64,000 nucleotides of DNA from Imbricaverruca yamaguchii (Eukaryota; Arthropoda; Thecostraca; Neoverrucidae), in the NCBI GenBank assembly GCA_034440575.1, contig JAOTOL010001142.1:86001-150000 (forward strand). The letters run 5' to 3'. Position 1 is the first letter of the stretch. Each line of letters starts with the position of its first letter. The notes below the pieces were generated by a model that worked only from the letters and a program-made list of their open reading frames with translations, did no database searches and had not been told where the DNA came from. Positions 62,951-64,000 of this stretch are shown here, piece by piece. The position numbers and the translations under genes were made by a program.

Positions 62951-64000
62951 TTGTATTTGAAAGAACACAATTTTCACAATATAACACAACCACACCTTTG
63001 TGTTCAGAATACAACACACCACTACAAAATAATTGTCCATTTTCAAGTTGCTTCTTGCAAGTGGTTAGGATTTTCATAGAGGTCTTCATGAAAGGGAACT
63101 GTTCAAATATGGATAGCTTGTTTATTTTGCATTATGCAAAACACCATGCAATTACTGGTTTGGCCAAAAAGAAACAGCATCCATTAAACCATAAAACAGC
63201 AGCATCATGCACCATTTTTGCATGTCATAATTATTCAGAAACTTTCCTACACCCTACTCTTCCTCTTGTCCCAGTTGATCTGGGAAAGATAAGAATTAGG
63301 CAGATATACCTATTTTGATGTTTCGTGTGGCAGTGACAGTGAGATACTTGGGTTGGTAGCCTATATCAATATAGACGTCTACCAATCTCCATGATCATGA
63401 CTTTCATTTGACATTATGCAGCTTTGCTTTTCCAACCCACACCAGATGACATAAGCAACCACTTGTTAAGTACACACGTATTTGCATACAGTAAATACAA
63501 CCTGGCAGGTAGATAGAAGGTACCTATCTATGCGCCTGGTAGGTAGATAGGAGGTACCTATCTATGCACCTACCTAGGTGCCCAGGCAAACCTACGTGCC
63601 TGTCTATGGTCTGGGAGCGGTGCGTAAACTTACAGTACTGCTTCCGTGGGGTCCGTCCTAAGAAACTGGAGTTCGTCTACTGTTATCCACTTCGTCGCTG
63701 GATTCTGAAATACGAAAGAGAAAGAGGTATTATCCATAAAAAACAACATACGGTGCAAACCGACTCATCAAAATCAACGCACCCGCACCCACCGGCCCAA
63801 ACCGACACAGTACCAGCTGTCACTGCGCGTGCGCAATACGAGGGTTCCCGGACAGCTGGTGCTGACGTTACGCGGAAGAACATTTATATTTTCATTATGC
63901 TTTTGTTGAGCTATTTTACCAGCTTTGATGGGCAAGTGACGAATGAATCTCAAACGTAAAACGATTTTACACCAGGCAAGCTGGACTGTTTCTTCATTAC
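62951..64000. other. Intergenic, no gene called
   Basis: A CCTA/TAGG and GGTAGATAGG tract spans 63,505-63,600. The frame at 63,600-63,720 (MVWERCVNLQYCF, then LEFVYCYPLRRWILKY) is protein-like and could be an exon, but I recognise no family and cannot fix both splice sites. Confidence 0.35.

Overview
The window is eukaryotic nuclear DNA from an animal, most likely an arthropod. A crustacean would fit, but I cannot name the species. The evidence is a 16-exon, GT-AG spliced vigilin gene, several families of non-LTR retrotransposons (CR1-like, I-like with RNase H, and a jockey/CR1-like family), two tRNA-derived SINE families, a hAT remnant and a cysteine-rich gene resembling the arthropod DUF4789 family. 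Nothing points to bacteria or viruses: no operons, no ribosome binding sites and no CRISPR.

Layout. Positions 1-20,000 are almost gene-free and are built from copies of one large composite repeat. Its parts are a degenerate short-period array, a 35-bp minisatellite, a middle block, and a module that ends next to a (GATGAC)n microsatellite and a G-run/C-run end. Copies lie at 1-1,740 (internally deleted), 9,788-14,385 and 15,600-19,745. A broken non-LTR element (6,975-8,880, minus) and a hAT transposase remnant (8,881-9,716, plus) lie between copies. Positions 20,000-28,300 hold only dispersed repeats: a tRNA-SINE, a second SINE family, a 5'-truncated LINE and AT-rich repeats.

Positions 28,633-55,550 on the minus strand are a complete vigilin gene (multi-KH RNA-binding protein). 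I reconstruct 16 coding exons with consistent phases, giving 1,293 codons plus stop. The last exon (28,633-28,813) is a short Gln-rich exon 2.9 kb beyond its neighbour. The introns carry a fold-back element, MITE-like hairpins, an I-type LINE and about 1 kb of stacked simple repeats in intron 1. About 0.9 kb upstream and divergent (56,430-57,668, plus) is a Thr-rich/Cys-rich secreted-type gene. It has a nonsense codon, a frameshift and a 58-bp insertion, so it is probably a pseudogene. A degenerate CR1-like LINE fills 60,640-62,950.

The most unusual signal is a family of very short (about 50-60 bp) insertions, seen at least nine times. They share the same ends, several are flanked by target-site duplications of 9-16 bp, and one copy is inserted into an older copy. 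They look like a minimal retroposon related to the 3' tail of the second SINE family.
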